Part shown: in pieces, positions 55,753 through 63,908 of the stretch
Layout of the letters: every line of letters begins with the position of its first letter
Numbering within the stretch: the first letter of the stretch is position 1
NCBI RefSeq assembly: GCF_006546825.1
Contig: NZ_VICC01000001.1
Location: 64,191 to 128,190 of the forward strand
Direction of reading: 5' to 3'
Origin: Actinomyces oris
GTDB lineage: Bacteria > Actinomycetota > Actinomycetes > Actinomycetales > Actinomycetaceae
DNA: 64,000 nucleotides
Made by a program: the position numbers and the translations under genes
Notes under the pieces: model-generated
The model's input: only the letters and a program-made list of their open reading frames with translations
The model's database searches: none
What the model was told of the DNA's origin: nothing

Positions 55753-57201
55753 ATGACTTACCCGCCCGCCTATCCGCCGCCACAGGGATACAGCGGCCCA
55801 CCCAACCCGCAGTACCCGCCGCAGGCAGCCTATGGCTCCGTCCCGGCGGGCGCCCCGCAGAACGGGGCGACCTACGGGCAAGCGCCGACGCCGGCCGGTC
55901 ACGGCGCGTACATGCCTCCCGCGCAGAGCGCAATTCCGACCCAGTCAGTGCTGCGCCCACCCGGGGCTCCCTCCTTCTCGGGCCAGCCCTATCCGTCTGC
56001 GCCCATGCAGGCCTCCGCGCCGCAGTATCAGCCATATCAGCCGTACCAACCGCAACAGCAGCAGTTCCAGCAGTTTCAGCAAGGCGCGGGCTCGAGCACC
56101 GGGTCGGCATACCTGAGCGGAGCAGTCACCGCTCCGGGCTACTCCTCTCCTGCCAGGCCACCGCAGGTGGGCGGCCCGCGCCCGGGAACGACATCATCCC
56201 GGCCCTTGGATGCACCACACCATGTGCCATGGCGCGGTTTGAAGGCGGCGACACTGGTCATGATGATCGTTGGCTGCGCCCTTGAGGGCGTCATCTATGT
56301 CACCTTTCTTCTCGCTTTGGCGCGGGGCAGCGTGTGGAACACAGCCATCATCTCGACGCTCTTATTTATTATCGCCACCCCAGTGATCTGGTGGCATTAT
56401 TTCGGATTACGCCACCTCTTCCACAACCGGCCAGTCACTGAGATATTAGGGCTCGCACTGTGGTTCGGCTACGGCGTTGTCACCATGCCCATCGCCGGCG
56501 ACAGTCAGGACCCGTACACCAGCGTGCAGAACGTCACCTTTGTCCTCCTACTCATCGTCACCGCAGTGGGCGCCATCCTCACCACACGCCTCAACCAACG
56601 CTTAACGACTCCGCAGCCGTGGCCCACCACCTTGGCCCTGGGAGCCTGCCAGTTCGTGCTCATCAACAGCGCCGTACACATTTCATACCTCGCCATATCG
56701 GCCTACGTAAGCATATCGGCAGGAAGGGGCCTCAGTAACTACACGACCAGCGCCTGGTTCATATGGTCAGAATCAGGGGGTGCCGGCCTCCCCATCGCGG
56801 CAGGGCTACTCATTTTCACCATCGTCACCTCCCTGGCCACCGCAGGCCTGTTCCTGGGAATGCGGCGCCCTTCCAGCGCATCGTTCCGAATCGTGTCCAC
56901 AAGCGCCGTCTCACTTTTGACGCTCTATAACATCGTCGTCGTCCTCGCCTACGGGTTGCCCACCGCTGGCGAGTACGCTTTTCAGCCATCCAGCACAGGA
57001 ATCGCGATGGCGATCATCATCGGCCAGGGAGCCCTCCTCATCGGTTCAACGCTGATGGCCGGACGCCGATCCGCAGCCACTCCTCCCGGTGGCCACAGCC
57101 GGCAGCAGTATGGCGTCGCGGGCACAGCCGGCCCCCACGGCATGCAGAACCGCTTCAGCAGGCAGCACCGCTCCCAGTCGCAGTGGGGGAGCGGGTACTG
57201 A
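55753..57201 (+). CDS. Proline/glutamine-rich membrane protein, tandem copy 1
   Basis: The 482-residue protein has a disordered N-terminal 160 residues rich in Pro, Gln, Tyr and Ala (YQPYQPYQPQQQQFQQFQQG), then about eight membrane segments from VPWRGLKAATLVMMIVGCAL onwards. A conserved short motif (HLFHNRPVTEILG) between helices recurs in the neighbour as TIFENRPTSVMVA. Family and function unknown; the layout suggests a membrane protein whose cytoplasmic Pro/Gln tail mediates assembly. Confidence 0.72.
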   Translation: MTYPPAYPPPQGYSGPPNPQYPPQAAYGSVPAGAPQNGATYGQAPTPAGHGAYMPPAQSAIPTQSVLRPPGAPSFSGQPYPSAPMQASAPQYQPYQPYQPQQQQFQQFQQGAGSSTGSAYLSGAVTAPGYSSPARPPQVGGPRPGTTSSRPLDAPHHVPWRGLKAATLVMMIVGCALEGVIYVTFLLALARGSVWNTAIISTLLFIIATPVIWWHYFGLRHLFHNRPVTEILGLALWFGYGVVTMPIAGDSQDPYTSVQNVTFVLLLIVTAVGAILTTRLNQRLTTPQPWPTTLALGACQFVLINSAVHISYLAISAYVSISAGRGLSNYTTSAWFIWSESGGAGLPIAAGLLIFTIVTSLATAGLFLGMRRPSSASFRIVSTSAVSLLTLYNIVVVLAYGLPTAGEYAFQPSSTGIAMAIIIGQGALLIGSTLMAGRRSAATPPGGHSRQQYGVAGTAGPHGMQNRFSRQHRSQSQWGSGY

Positions 57202-57282
57202 TCCCGCCCCACCACCGCAGGGTCGGCACACGACATCACCTCGGTCATCGACACCGACCGACAGGTCAAGCACAATGCCGAT

Positions 57283-58680
57283 ATGCGGCAGCCACCTCAA
57301 CCTCAGAGCAGCTCCACACCGACGCCGTCGGGCACTGACGGATACGGCCCGGCGACGCCATACGGCGTGATGCCACACGGGCCGCACGCCCCCGCGTCGC
57401 CACCGCATGCGGCCCTCACGCCGGGCCACGGCCCCCAGAGCGGGCAGCAGGTCGACTACCCCTATCTTTTCCAGGCCCAGACCGCTCCTCCGACGCAGCC
57501 GGTGGCGCCGCACCTGTCCAGCATCGGCCAGCCGGCCAGCAGTATCGTCACCAACGGCGCTGATATCGACCCCTATTCGGCCGGGCCCACTGCCAGCTTT
57601 CCCAGGTTCGCCCCCGCTCCAACCCCTAGCCCCCTCCCCATGACCCCACAGCCTTTCGCGCCGACAGCACTGGTCGGTGCGCCACCGCTCGGCGTCACCC
57701 GCACGACCGCCTTGCCCTCACCCACCCGCTGGAGGCGAGACCGGGTCATCGCCCTCGTCACAGCCCTGATCGCTTGCGGAACTCAGGTCGCATGGGTCCT
57801 CTACGACCTCCACAGGCAACCCAGATTCACCGCCCCTCCGGGTTTCACACTGAACTTCATCCTGTACTTGATGTTCTACGCGCTCGGAACGCCGGGTGTT
57901 TGGTGGTTCGTCCTTCACTTTTCGTCACTGAAGACTATCTTTGAGAATCGCCCCACCTCAGTCATGGTCGCCGCGACGTTTCAGATACTGCTCATCGACA
58001 TCTTCATATTCAACGACAGCATCATTGTCACTCCGATGCCGATTCTGTGCCTCCTGACGACCGGCAGCGCCGCAATCGCCGCAACCATCATGAATCAACA
58101 CACACCCACTGCGCGACCGTGGTTCGTCACACTTGGATCAGCAGTCAACCTCTTCATTCTCGTCATGGCGCTTCACCAGCTGGCGACTTCTGTGCGCTAC
58201 ATGATGAGCGGCATCAACGCAAGTGAGCGAACGATCAACCTCTGGATGTCGGTCTCAGCCGCACCCAACTACCGAGGAGCACCTCTCGTCAGCGGTATCA
58301 TCCTCATGATCGTCACAGCCTTCATCGCAACCACCAGCCTCTACCTGGGTTCTCAGAACCATCACCGAGTGGCGTTCTCACGCATCGTCGGCGTTGCTCC
58401 ATTCATCATGGCTCTCACGAACATGTACATCCTCCTCGCATATGGCATTTCCGCTACCTCCATCGGCTCGGCGCTCGGGCTGAGCAGCATGGGACAGTCG
58501 TTCCCGTATGTCCTTTTCCGAGCGTGGGCTGCATCGATCCTGCTGGGAGCCATCGCCGTCGGGATTATCGTGCTACTACACCGACACACGTCCGCCATGA
58601 AGCACACGACGCATCAGTTCACACCAGTGGCCACAAGCAGGAAACAACCCCAGTACGTGAGCTACCGGCCCTACCTGTAG
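57283..58680 (+). CDS. Proline-rich membrane protein, tandem copy 2
   Basis: The 465-residue protein has a disordered N-terminus (about 1-145; Pro, Ser, Thr and Gln) followed by eight membrane segments beginning WRRDRVIALVTALIACGTQV. It is a divergent paralogue of the gene 80 bases upstream. The coding sequence is AT-richer than nearby housekeeping genes. Function unknown. Confidence 0.72.
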   Translation: MRQPPQPQSSSTPTPSGTDGYGPATPYGVMPHGPHAPASPPHAALTPGHGPQSGQQVDYPYLFQAQTAPPTQPVAPHLSSIGQPASSIVTNGADIDPYSAGPTASFPRFAPAPTPSPLPMTPQPFAPTALVGAPPLGVTRTTALPSPTRWRRDRVIALVTALIACGTQVAWVLYDLHRQPRFTAPPGFTLNFILYLMFYALGTPGVWWFVLHFSSLKTIFENRPTSVMVAATFQILLIDIFIFNDSIIVTPMPILCLLTTGSAAIAATIMNQHTPTARPWFVTLGSAVNLFILVMALHQLATSVRYMMSGINASERTINLWMSVSAAPNYRGAPLVSGIILMIVTAFIATTSLYLGSQNHHRVAFSRIVGVAPFIMALTNMYILLAYGISATSIGSALGLSSMGQSFPYVLFRAWAASILLGAIAVGIIVLLHRHTSAMKHTTHQFTPVATSRKQPQYVSYRPYL

Positions 58681-58839
58681 GAGAAACCTCCGCCCACCAC
58701 TACCTACAGTGAGCAGAGTCACTCACTTATCCCCATCCGCAGACCCATCGGTTCCGAACTCCTGGTGACGGTGCACTACGTCGGTGCACCACCACTCACC
58801 TGGCCACGTCGCCAGCCCATGTCACCAAGGAGTTCTCCC

Positions 58840-59142
58840 ATGCGTACTCGCAAGATCGTGTCAGCCGCCCTGCTCGTTGCCGCCCTCACCGTCGGCACCG
58901 CCGCCTGCGGCTCCATGAATGCCGACAAGGACAAGATGGAGCAGACCTCCACCCCGAACGGCACCATGAGCGACGGCAAGATGTCTGATGGAAAGATGAG
59001 CGATGGAAAGACCGAGGACGGGAAGATGTCGGATGACAAGATGTCCGACAGCCCCACCTCCGGCAGCATGTCGGACGGCAAGATGAGCGACGACAAGATG
59101 TCGGCCGCCCCCTCGGCCAGCGCCATGAGCGACGGCAAGTAG
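58840..59142 (+). CDS. Met/Asp-repeat lipoprotein
   Basis: The 100-residue protein has a signal peptide with lipobox (LTVGTAACGS, Cys at about residue 23) and a mature part built of a five-residue repeat MSDGK or MSDDK (seven close copies, plus variants). After cleavage about 75 residues of Met, Ser, Asp, Gly and Lys would be displayed outside. The Met/Asp content could bind metal; that is a guess. The ATG follows AAGGAGTTCTCCC. A terminator follows. Confidence 0.8.
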   Translation: MRTRKIVSAALLVAALTVGTAACGSMNADKDKMEQTSTPNGTMSDGKMSDGKMSDGKTEDGKMSDDKMSDSPTSGSMSDGKMSDDKMSAAPSASAMSDGK

Positions 59143-59162
59143 ACCTCACCATGACCCGAACG

Positions 59163-59206
59163 GGCTCCGGTCCACATTCACTCAATGAGTGCGGACCGGA
59201 GCCTTT
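59163..59206 (+). terminator. Terminator of the Met/Asp-repeat lipoprotein gene
   Basis: GGCTCCGGTCC and GGACCGGAGCC, with inner ATTCACTCAATGAGTG pairing, form a long stem followed by TTT. Confidence 0.85.
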
Positions 59207-59233
59207 CTGATGCCTACCCCACGAAGGTGGCGA

Positions 59234-59920
59234 TCATGACAGGTCGGCGTACTCCTGCGGTACGTCAGCAACAGCCTGGGCTATGGGGGTGTCGCCGTCG
59301 TAGAAGGGGATGACCTTACCGATACTGGCCGGCTCGGCGAGCACGGCGGTGATAACGCGGGCGACGTTCCCACGCGACGTCGGCGCCTTCGAGGTCGGGG
59401 TGCCCTTGGGGACGCGAGCCACGGTGATGGCACCGGTGGGTTCATCCAGGGTCAGCAGGCCCGGCCCCAAGATCGTCCAGGCCAGGTCGGTGGTCTGCAG
59501 GTGTCGGTCTGCCGCGATCTTGGCAATGGCGTAGGCGCGCAGCGGGTGGTCGTCGGGAACCTCGCCGTAGGCGGTGAGGAAGGAGACCATGACGTAGCGC
59601 GTGACCCCGGCTGCGGCGGCGGCCTCCATGGAGCGGATGGCGGCGGCGCGGTCGACGGCGTCGGTACGCTCCGGGCCTCCCTTGCCGCCGGCCCCGGCGG
59701 ACCAGACGATCGCGTCAGCACCGGCGAAGACCCGGGTGAGCTCAGCGACGTCGGCTTCCTCGACGGACAGGACCAGCGGGGTGGCTCCGGTGGCGGCGAC
59801 GTCGGCGGAGTGGTCAGGGTTGCGGATGAGGGAGACGACCTCGTGGCCGGCGTCCACGAGCAGCGGGGCGGCCAGCAGCGCGACCTTGCCGTGACCTCCG
59901 ATCATGACGATGCGGGACAT
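59234..59920 (-). CDS. NAD(P)-binding SDR-like protein (atypical short-chain reductase family)
   Basis: The 228-residue protein starts with a Rossmann motif (MSRIVMIGGHGKVALLAAPL, GGxGxxx) and contains ADAIVWSAGAGG and VTRYVMVSFLTAYGEVPDDH. These place it with NAD(P)H-binding atypical SDRs (NmrA/YwnB-like). Such proteins act as reductases or nucleotide sensors; the substrate is unknown. Single gene convergent with the Met/Asp lipoprotein. Confidence 0.85.
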   Translation of the reverse strand: MSRIVMIGGHGKVALLAAPLLVDAGHEVVSLIRNPDHSADVAATGATPLVLSVEEADVAELTRVFAGADAIVWSAGAGGKGGPERTDAVDRAAAIRSMEAAAAAGVTRYVMVSFLTAYGEVPDDHPLRAYAIAKIAADRHLQTTDLAWTILGPGLLTLDEPTGAITVARVPKGTPTSKAPTSRGNVARVITAVLAEPASIGKVIPFYDGDTPIAQAVADVPQEYADLS

Positions 59921-60068
59921 AAGCGAGCCCTTTCTGTACGTTCCTGGAGCATTCGGGGCCGATCAGACACATCGCCCCGGGTGATGCCCCACTATCCACC
60001 CCACTTGCACCGTACGCGCCCCCTTCTCGCGCTGCGCGAACTGGGGCATCGCGCCGACAGCGCGCCCG

Positions 60069-60803
60069 TCAGTCGCGGGCGTGGACGGACACGAAGTTGG
60101 CCAGGAGCTTCCAGGAGTCGGAGACGTCGTCGAGGCGCACGCGGGCCTGGAGGTCGGCGAGCTCGTCGTCGGCGAAGTAGCCGTGACCGGCGTAGAAGCC
60201 GAGCCGGTGGGCGAGGTAGTCGCCGTCGAGCTCGGGGTGGAACTGGGTGGCGTACAGGTTGGACCCGATCCGGAACATCTGGACCGGGCAGGCCTCACCG
60301 GTTCCCAGGACGACGGCGTGGGGCGGCAGCGTCGTGACCGCCTCCTTGTGGGCGACGAAGGCCTGGAAGACCTTCGGGACGCCCGCGCAGATGGGGTCGG
60401 CCAGGCCGGCCTCGGTGAGAGTGACGTCGGGAGCGGTGACGGCCTCGCCGTAGGTGGTGTCGACGACGGCGCCCTGGTGGCAGGCGAGCGTGCCCACGCC
60501 GTAGCAGGCGCCGAAGAAGGGGAAGTCGGCCGCGACGACGCGGTCGAGCAGGCCGGAGAGCTCGGCCTCGACCCGCTTCTGGGTGGCGGACTTCTTCTCC
60601 GCCGGGGTGGAGGCGTTGAAGGGGGAGCCACCCACGAGGATGCCGGACCAGTCGTCCAGGTCGACCTGGGGCAGGGACTGAGACTCCAGGCGCAGGCGGC
60701 GGAGCGTGGACTCGTCCAGGCCGGTGCGCTTGAGGAACGCCTCGTACTCGGCGTCGGCGGGCTCATCGTCGCTGCGGGTGGCCAGGAAGAGGAAGGGTTT
60801 CAC
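60069..60803 (-). CDS. Class I glutamine amidotransferase
   Basis: The 244-residue protein has the GATase fold with nucleophile Cys in PFFGACYGVGTLA and the His-Glu pair in TQFHPELDG, so it should release ammonia from glutamine or hydrolyse a gamma-glutamyl bond. No synthase partner is adjacent. Similar stand-alone proteins include GuaA-like and gamma-glutamyl hydrolases. It is the intact paralogue of the gene at 54925. Confidence 0.87.
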   Translation of the reverse strand: MKPFLFLATRSDDEPADAEYEAFLKRTGLDESTLRRLRLESQSLPQVDLDDWSGILVGGSPFNASTPAEKKSATQKRVEAELSGLLDRVVAADFPFFGACYGVGTLACHQGAVVDTTYGEAVTAPDVTLTEAGLADPICAGVPKVFQAFVAHKEAVTTLPPHAVVLGTGEACPVQMFRIGSNLYATQFHPELDGDYLAHRLGFYAGHGYFADDELADLQARVRLDDVSDSWKLLANFVSVHARD

Positions 60804-60870
60804 GAGATGACCTTAACGGGGGCCGGCAGCCTGGGCAGCATCCTTTTCCACGCCGTTCCCAGAATCACGT

Positions 60871-61692
60871 TCAGGAACCGGCCCGCAGGCTTCTGAGGAT
60901 CTCCTCGACGGCGGCCAGGGTGACTCCGGAGGCCTGCCTCAAGGAGAGCTGCGCCCGCCCGAGGTTCCCACCGGCGGCCGGGGCATCGAGGTAGGTCAGG
61001 GCGGAGACCGCCACTCCCCTCGAGGCCAGGACCATGGCTTCGGCCACGGAGTCGGTCACGGCGGCGTCGGCGCCCAAGGAGACCAGAGCGCGAGACTCGG
61101 CCGGGCTCGGGCGCAGTGGCCCGGGCACGAGGGCGACAACGGAGCTGCCGCTCACGCCGCGCAGGCTCCCCAGGCGCTCGGTGAGCGTCGCGTCCCAGCC
61201 TGCCGAGACCATGCCGGGGGCCGGGAAGAGGGAACCACCCGAGACATTGAGGTGGTCGGCGACGACGCGCACCTGTCCCGGCGCCGAGCCGCCGGCCACA
61301 TCACCGGAGCCGCGCAGCGGGGTGGCGCGGGTGACGAGCAGGGCGGCGCGCAGGCGGGCCCCGCTGGCGATCCGGGCCAGCGCCGTCGCACCGCGCGCGG
61401 CCCCACCCTCGTACATGCTGGTGCGACCACGGGCGACGAGGACACCGAGTCCACCGCGCTCGTAGGACACGAGCGCGTCCTCGTGACCGGGGGCGCTGGG
61501 GGCCTCAACACCGGGCAGGAAGGACAGGCGCACTCGCGCCGACGGACGCCCCCAGGCCTGGTCGAGGTCGCGCAGGAAGGCGGGCTCGGCGACGACAAGG
61601 AGGTCGTGGCGGGCGCGGCCCGTGGCCAGGAGGATGGAGGCGCCGTCGGGGTCCTCGTCCCAGATTCCTGGTGGGGCGGACTGCTGGACCAT
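60871..61692 (-). CDS. Purine-nucleoside-phosphorylase-like protein, active site altered
   Basis: The 273-residue protein follows the trimeric PNP pattern: LGVLVARGRTSMYEGG, RAALLVTRATPLRGS, RVVADHLNVSGGSLF and VALVPGPLRPSPAESRALVS then LGADAAVTDSVAEAMVLASR. At key positions it differs from active enzymes: GRFHMYEG has become GRTSMYEG (His lost), TNAAGGL is TRATPLR, and the LITN Asn is replaced. It may be a non-catalytic or altered-specificity relative. The gene lies 67 bases upstream of the GATase gene on the same strand. Confidence 0.7.
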   Translation of the reverse strand: MVQQSAPPGIWDEDPDGASILLATGRARHDLLVVAEPAFLRDLDQAWGRPSARVRLSFLPGVEAPSAPGHEDALVSYERGGLGVLVARGRTSMYEGGAARGATALARIASGARLRAALLVTRATPLRGSGDVAGGSAPGQVRVVADHLNVSGGSLFPAPGMVSAGWDATLTERLGSLRGVSGSSVVALVPGPLRPSPAESRALVSLGADAAVTDSVAEAMVLASRGVAVSALTYLDAPAAGGNLGRAQLSLRQASGVTLAAVEEILRSLRAGS

Positions 61693-61828
61693 GGATTCTC
61701 CTCGGGTGCGCCCGGGGCGGGCGGTGGGACAGGGAACGATGGCCGGCGCGGGGCGCCGGTCAGGGTGGAGCGAAGTCTACGCGAAGACGCCGGTGGTCGC
61801 CGCCCGCACCCATCCCACGCTCACCAAC

Positions 61829-61880
61829 CAAAACTTCAGAATCGACGCGGCTCCGGGTCGATTATGAAGATTTTGTCGAT
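61829..61880. repeat. Family A palindromic repeat, copy 3
   Basis: CTTCAGAATCGAC and GTCGATTATGAAG flank the loop GCGGCTCCGG. The downstream 40 bases (GCCAGGCGGTGCACCG) are also shared with copy 4. It lies in the 247-base gap between the PNP-like gene and the convergent membrane gene. Confidence 0.85.
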
Positions 61881-61939
61881 CTGTGTGCGGGCCAGGCGGT
61901 GCACCGAGCGGGCGGCAGGCTCGGGCGCACCTCCACGAT

Positions 61940-62461
61940 CTACATCGTGCGGTTGAAGTAGATGCTTCCTCCGATGAAACTGACCAGCTGCAGCCACAGG
62001 ACGACAACAATACCCAGCTTCATCGACCCTCCGAAGGCACCCACAGTGCAAACGACAACATTGCCGACGAGCCCGACGACGCCAGTGAGCGCCCAGGCCC
62101 GCTGCGAGGCGGCCCTGTCCCGCTCGTCCCCCCGCTTCTCAAGCTCACGGACAACGAAGGTCTCGTATCCGCGCCTCTTGGCGACGATCAGGGCGACGTA
62201 GACGAGCATCATGGCTGACGCTCCACTGGCGCCACCATAGAGAAAGCCGTTGGACATCGGGATCGTCAACGCCGCCACCCACAGAAGGGTCACGACGGCG
62301 ACAACGTAGACCATGCGCCCGACGACGGGCGGCCGCGGCTTGGCGTCCTTCAGGCCCGCCCGAGCACTCGGCGTCGAGTCGGAGGAGGACGAACCGGCGG
62401 CCGCAGCGGAGGAAGGGGTGGGCGTGGGCGGCGTGAGCGGCGTGGGCTCTGACTCAGACAT
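61940..62461 (-). CDS. Membrane protein of a small XRE-linked module
   Basis: The 173-residue protein has a Ser/Pro-rich N-terminus and four membrane segments (MVYVVAVVTLLWVAALTI, ASGASAMMLVYVALIV, ALTGVVGLVGNVVVCTVGAF, LGIVVVLWLQLVSFIGGSIY) with a basic loop KRRGYETFVVRELEKRGDER. Its start overlaps the stop of the XRE gene by 8 bases, so it is translated with it. Function unknown. Confidence 0.75.
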   Translation of the reverse strand: MSESEPTPLTPPTPTPSSAAAAGSSSSDSTPSARAGLKDAKPRPPVVGRMVYVVAVVTLLWVAALTIPMSNGFLYGGASGASAMMLVYVALIVAKRRGYETFVVRELEKRGDERDRAASQRAWALTGVVGLVGNVVVCTVGAFGGSMKLGIVVVLWLQLVSFIGGSIYFNRTM

Positions 62462-62651
62462 GGAAGATCTCCTCAACAGTGGTCTCGAAGTAGCGGGCGA
62501 TGGCGATGGCCAAGGGAAGGGAGGGGTCGTACTTGCCCTTCTCGATGGAGTTGATGCTCTGTCTGGAGACACCCAGGGCGACTCCGAACTGGGCCTGGGT
62601 GAGACCACGAGCCTCGCGCAGGCTGCGCACGTCGTTATCCACGGTCTTCAC
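62454..62651 (-). CDS. XRE-family transcriptional regulator
   Basis: The 65-residue protein is a single Cro/CI-type helix-turn-helix (VRSLREARGLTQAQFGVALG through VSRQSINSIEKGKYDPSLPL). Such short regulators commonly repress their own operon. It is between two membrane protein genes on the same strand. A palindromic CTTGACA site upstream of the module (63144-63167) is the likely operator. Confidence 0.9.
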   Translation of the reverse strand: MKTVDNDVRSLREARGLTQAQFGVALGVSRQSINSIEKGKYDPSLPLAIAIARYFETTVEEIFHV

Positions 62652-62678
62652 CGCCCGGGGCGCGGCGAGACAACCGGC

Positions 62679-63074
62679 TCACGCCGCAGCCGCGTTCCGG
62701 ACGGCACGCAGTCGCGGGGACAGCCACGCGACACCGACGATGGAGACACCGATCATGGCGGCGCCCATGAGGTGAACGACCAGCGGAAGTGGTCCGGCCG
62801 AGAGATGACTGGTCGCCGGGAACACGAAGCTCACCATGATGCCGGTGGGGAGGGCGCAGACGAAACTGGTTTGCTGCTGTCCGAGCTTCTTGAGGAGCTC
62901 GGACGCCTCCTCGGCACGGACCTCGGGCAGATGGCGAGCCGAGTACCGGTAGACGAGCAGGTAGAGGACGATCCCGGCGACGATGCCACCGACCACCCCG
63001 GCAACGAAGGTGACAGCGGAGGAGGTCGACGACGTGGCGGCCAGGACAGAAGGAGCGGAGACGGCGGAGAGCAT
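62679..63074 (-). CDS. Membrane protein of the XRE-linked module, first gene
   Basis: The 131-residue protein has four likely membrane segments (AVTFVAGVVGGIVAGIVLYL, TSFVCALPTGIMVSFVF, LPLVVHLMGAAMIGVSIVGV and a weak one at the N-terminus) and the cytoplasmic stretch RYSARHLPEVRAEEASELLK. The ATG at 63074 is chosen because AAGGG lies 8 bases before; a TTG opens the frame 8 codons earlier. Unknown family. Confidence 0.65.
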   Translation of the reverse strand: MLSAVSAPSVLAATSSTSSAVTFVAGVVGGIVAGIVLYLLVYRYSARHLPEVRAEEASELLKKLGQQQTSFVCALPTGIMVSFVFPATSHLSAGPLPLVVHLMGAAMIGVSIVGVAWLSPRLRAVRNAAAA

Positions 63075-63124
63075 GGCGATCATCCCTTGATTAGCCAATC
63101 ACCCCGAGAGAGGGTGTCATGTTT

Positions 63125-63172
63125 GCTTGACATGTCTAGTGTGCTTGACAGGGCCGACCATGTCAAGCGTGC
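63125..63172. promoter_or_regulatory. CTTGACA operator cluster upstream of the XRE module
   Basis: GCTTGACATG (63125), GTGCTTGACAGG (63142) and CATGTCAAGCGTGC (63159) repeat the same half-site; the second and third form the palindrome CTTGACA(N10)TGTCAAG at 63144-63167. The same hexamer TTGACA may also serve as a -35 element. Situated 50-100 bases before the first gene of the module, it is the expected position for autoregulation. Confidence 0.6.
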
Positions 63173-63221
63173 TTCACTCGAAGAGTCCGGGTCCCCCTGA
63201 CACCCCACCCCATACGAACTC

Positions 63222-63279
63222 ATCAACAAAAAATTCAGAATCGACGCGGCTCCGGGTCGATTCTGAAGATTTTGTCGAT
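63222..63279. repeat. Family A palindromic repeat, copy 4
   Basis: The perfect 12-bp stem TTCAGAATCGAC/GTCGATTCTGAA surrounds GCGGCTCCGG. The following CAGGCGGTGCACCG is shared with copy 3. It lies in the divergent gap between the XRE module and the gene at 63396. Confidence 0.85.
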
Positions 63280-63395
63280 CTGCTTGCGAGCCAGGCGGTG
63301 CACCGGGCGCACGCAGGCTAGCAGCGCGCCACCTTCACGCAAACGTTATTGCACACAATGTGCAAGAACAAAGGAGTATCGCTTAGCATCCCACC

Positions 63396-63764
63396 ATGGC
63401 TGAGCGCACGTACACCATTAATGCACCAATCGATCAAGTTCGATCAATCGTTACCGAGTTCTTCACTCAGGAGGGCTGGACCGTCGCGCCCTTCTCCACC
63501 GATACCCTCCAGATCACCCGCGGCAAGAAGGGCATGTCCATCGCCTTCGGCGCACTCATGGGCAGCAACTTCTATCTTTCGCAGAACCTTCAGTTCGGGA
63601 CCGGCCCGCACGGTGAGACCCTGGTGCGCTACCTGTCCTCGACGGGGTCGGCCATCATCGGCGGCGCCCTGGGCATGCGCAAGGCCGTCAAGACGCACGC
63701 CGAGTACGCCGAGAAGCTCGCCGACGCCCTGCAGGCCCGAGACATCCTCATGAGCATCCGGTAG
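63396..63764 (+). CDS. Small conserved protein of unknown function
   Basis: The 122-residue protein starts MAERTYTINAPIDQVRSIVT and contains ITRGKKGMSIAFGALMGSNF and ETLVRYLSSTGSAIIGGALG. The N-terminal strand-helix pattern (TINAPIDQVRSIVTEFF) is reminiscent of START/SRPBCC-type or YdhR-like proteins, but the family is not certain. No ribosome site is obvious. Single gene, about 145 bases before a truncated gene at the window end. Confidence 0.6.
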   Translation: MAERTYTINAPIDQVRSIVTEFFTQEGWTVAPFSTDTLQITRGKKGMSIAFGALMGSNFYLSQNLQFGTGPHGETLVRYLSSTGSAIIGGALGMRKAVKTHAEYAEKLADALQARDILMSIR

Positions 63765-63908
63765 CCGCCGGCTCCTGCGCGTCTCCCCTCGTCCCTATCC
63801 CCCCACTGCGCCTCCGGTCCTCCACTGCCCGGGGGCCACCTGCTGCGCAGCCCCCTCCCCCGATCCGACGTCTGCCCCGTCCACTCCCCCACCGGGCACA
63901 ATCGGGGC

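Noticed and set aside
57202-57282. Separate small gene between the tandem membrane proteins
   Set aside because: Only 80 bases and no ribosome site; treated as intergenic.
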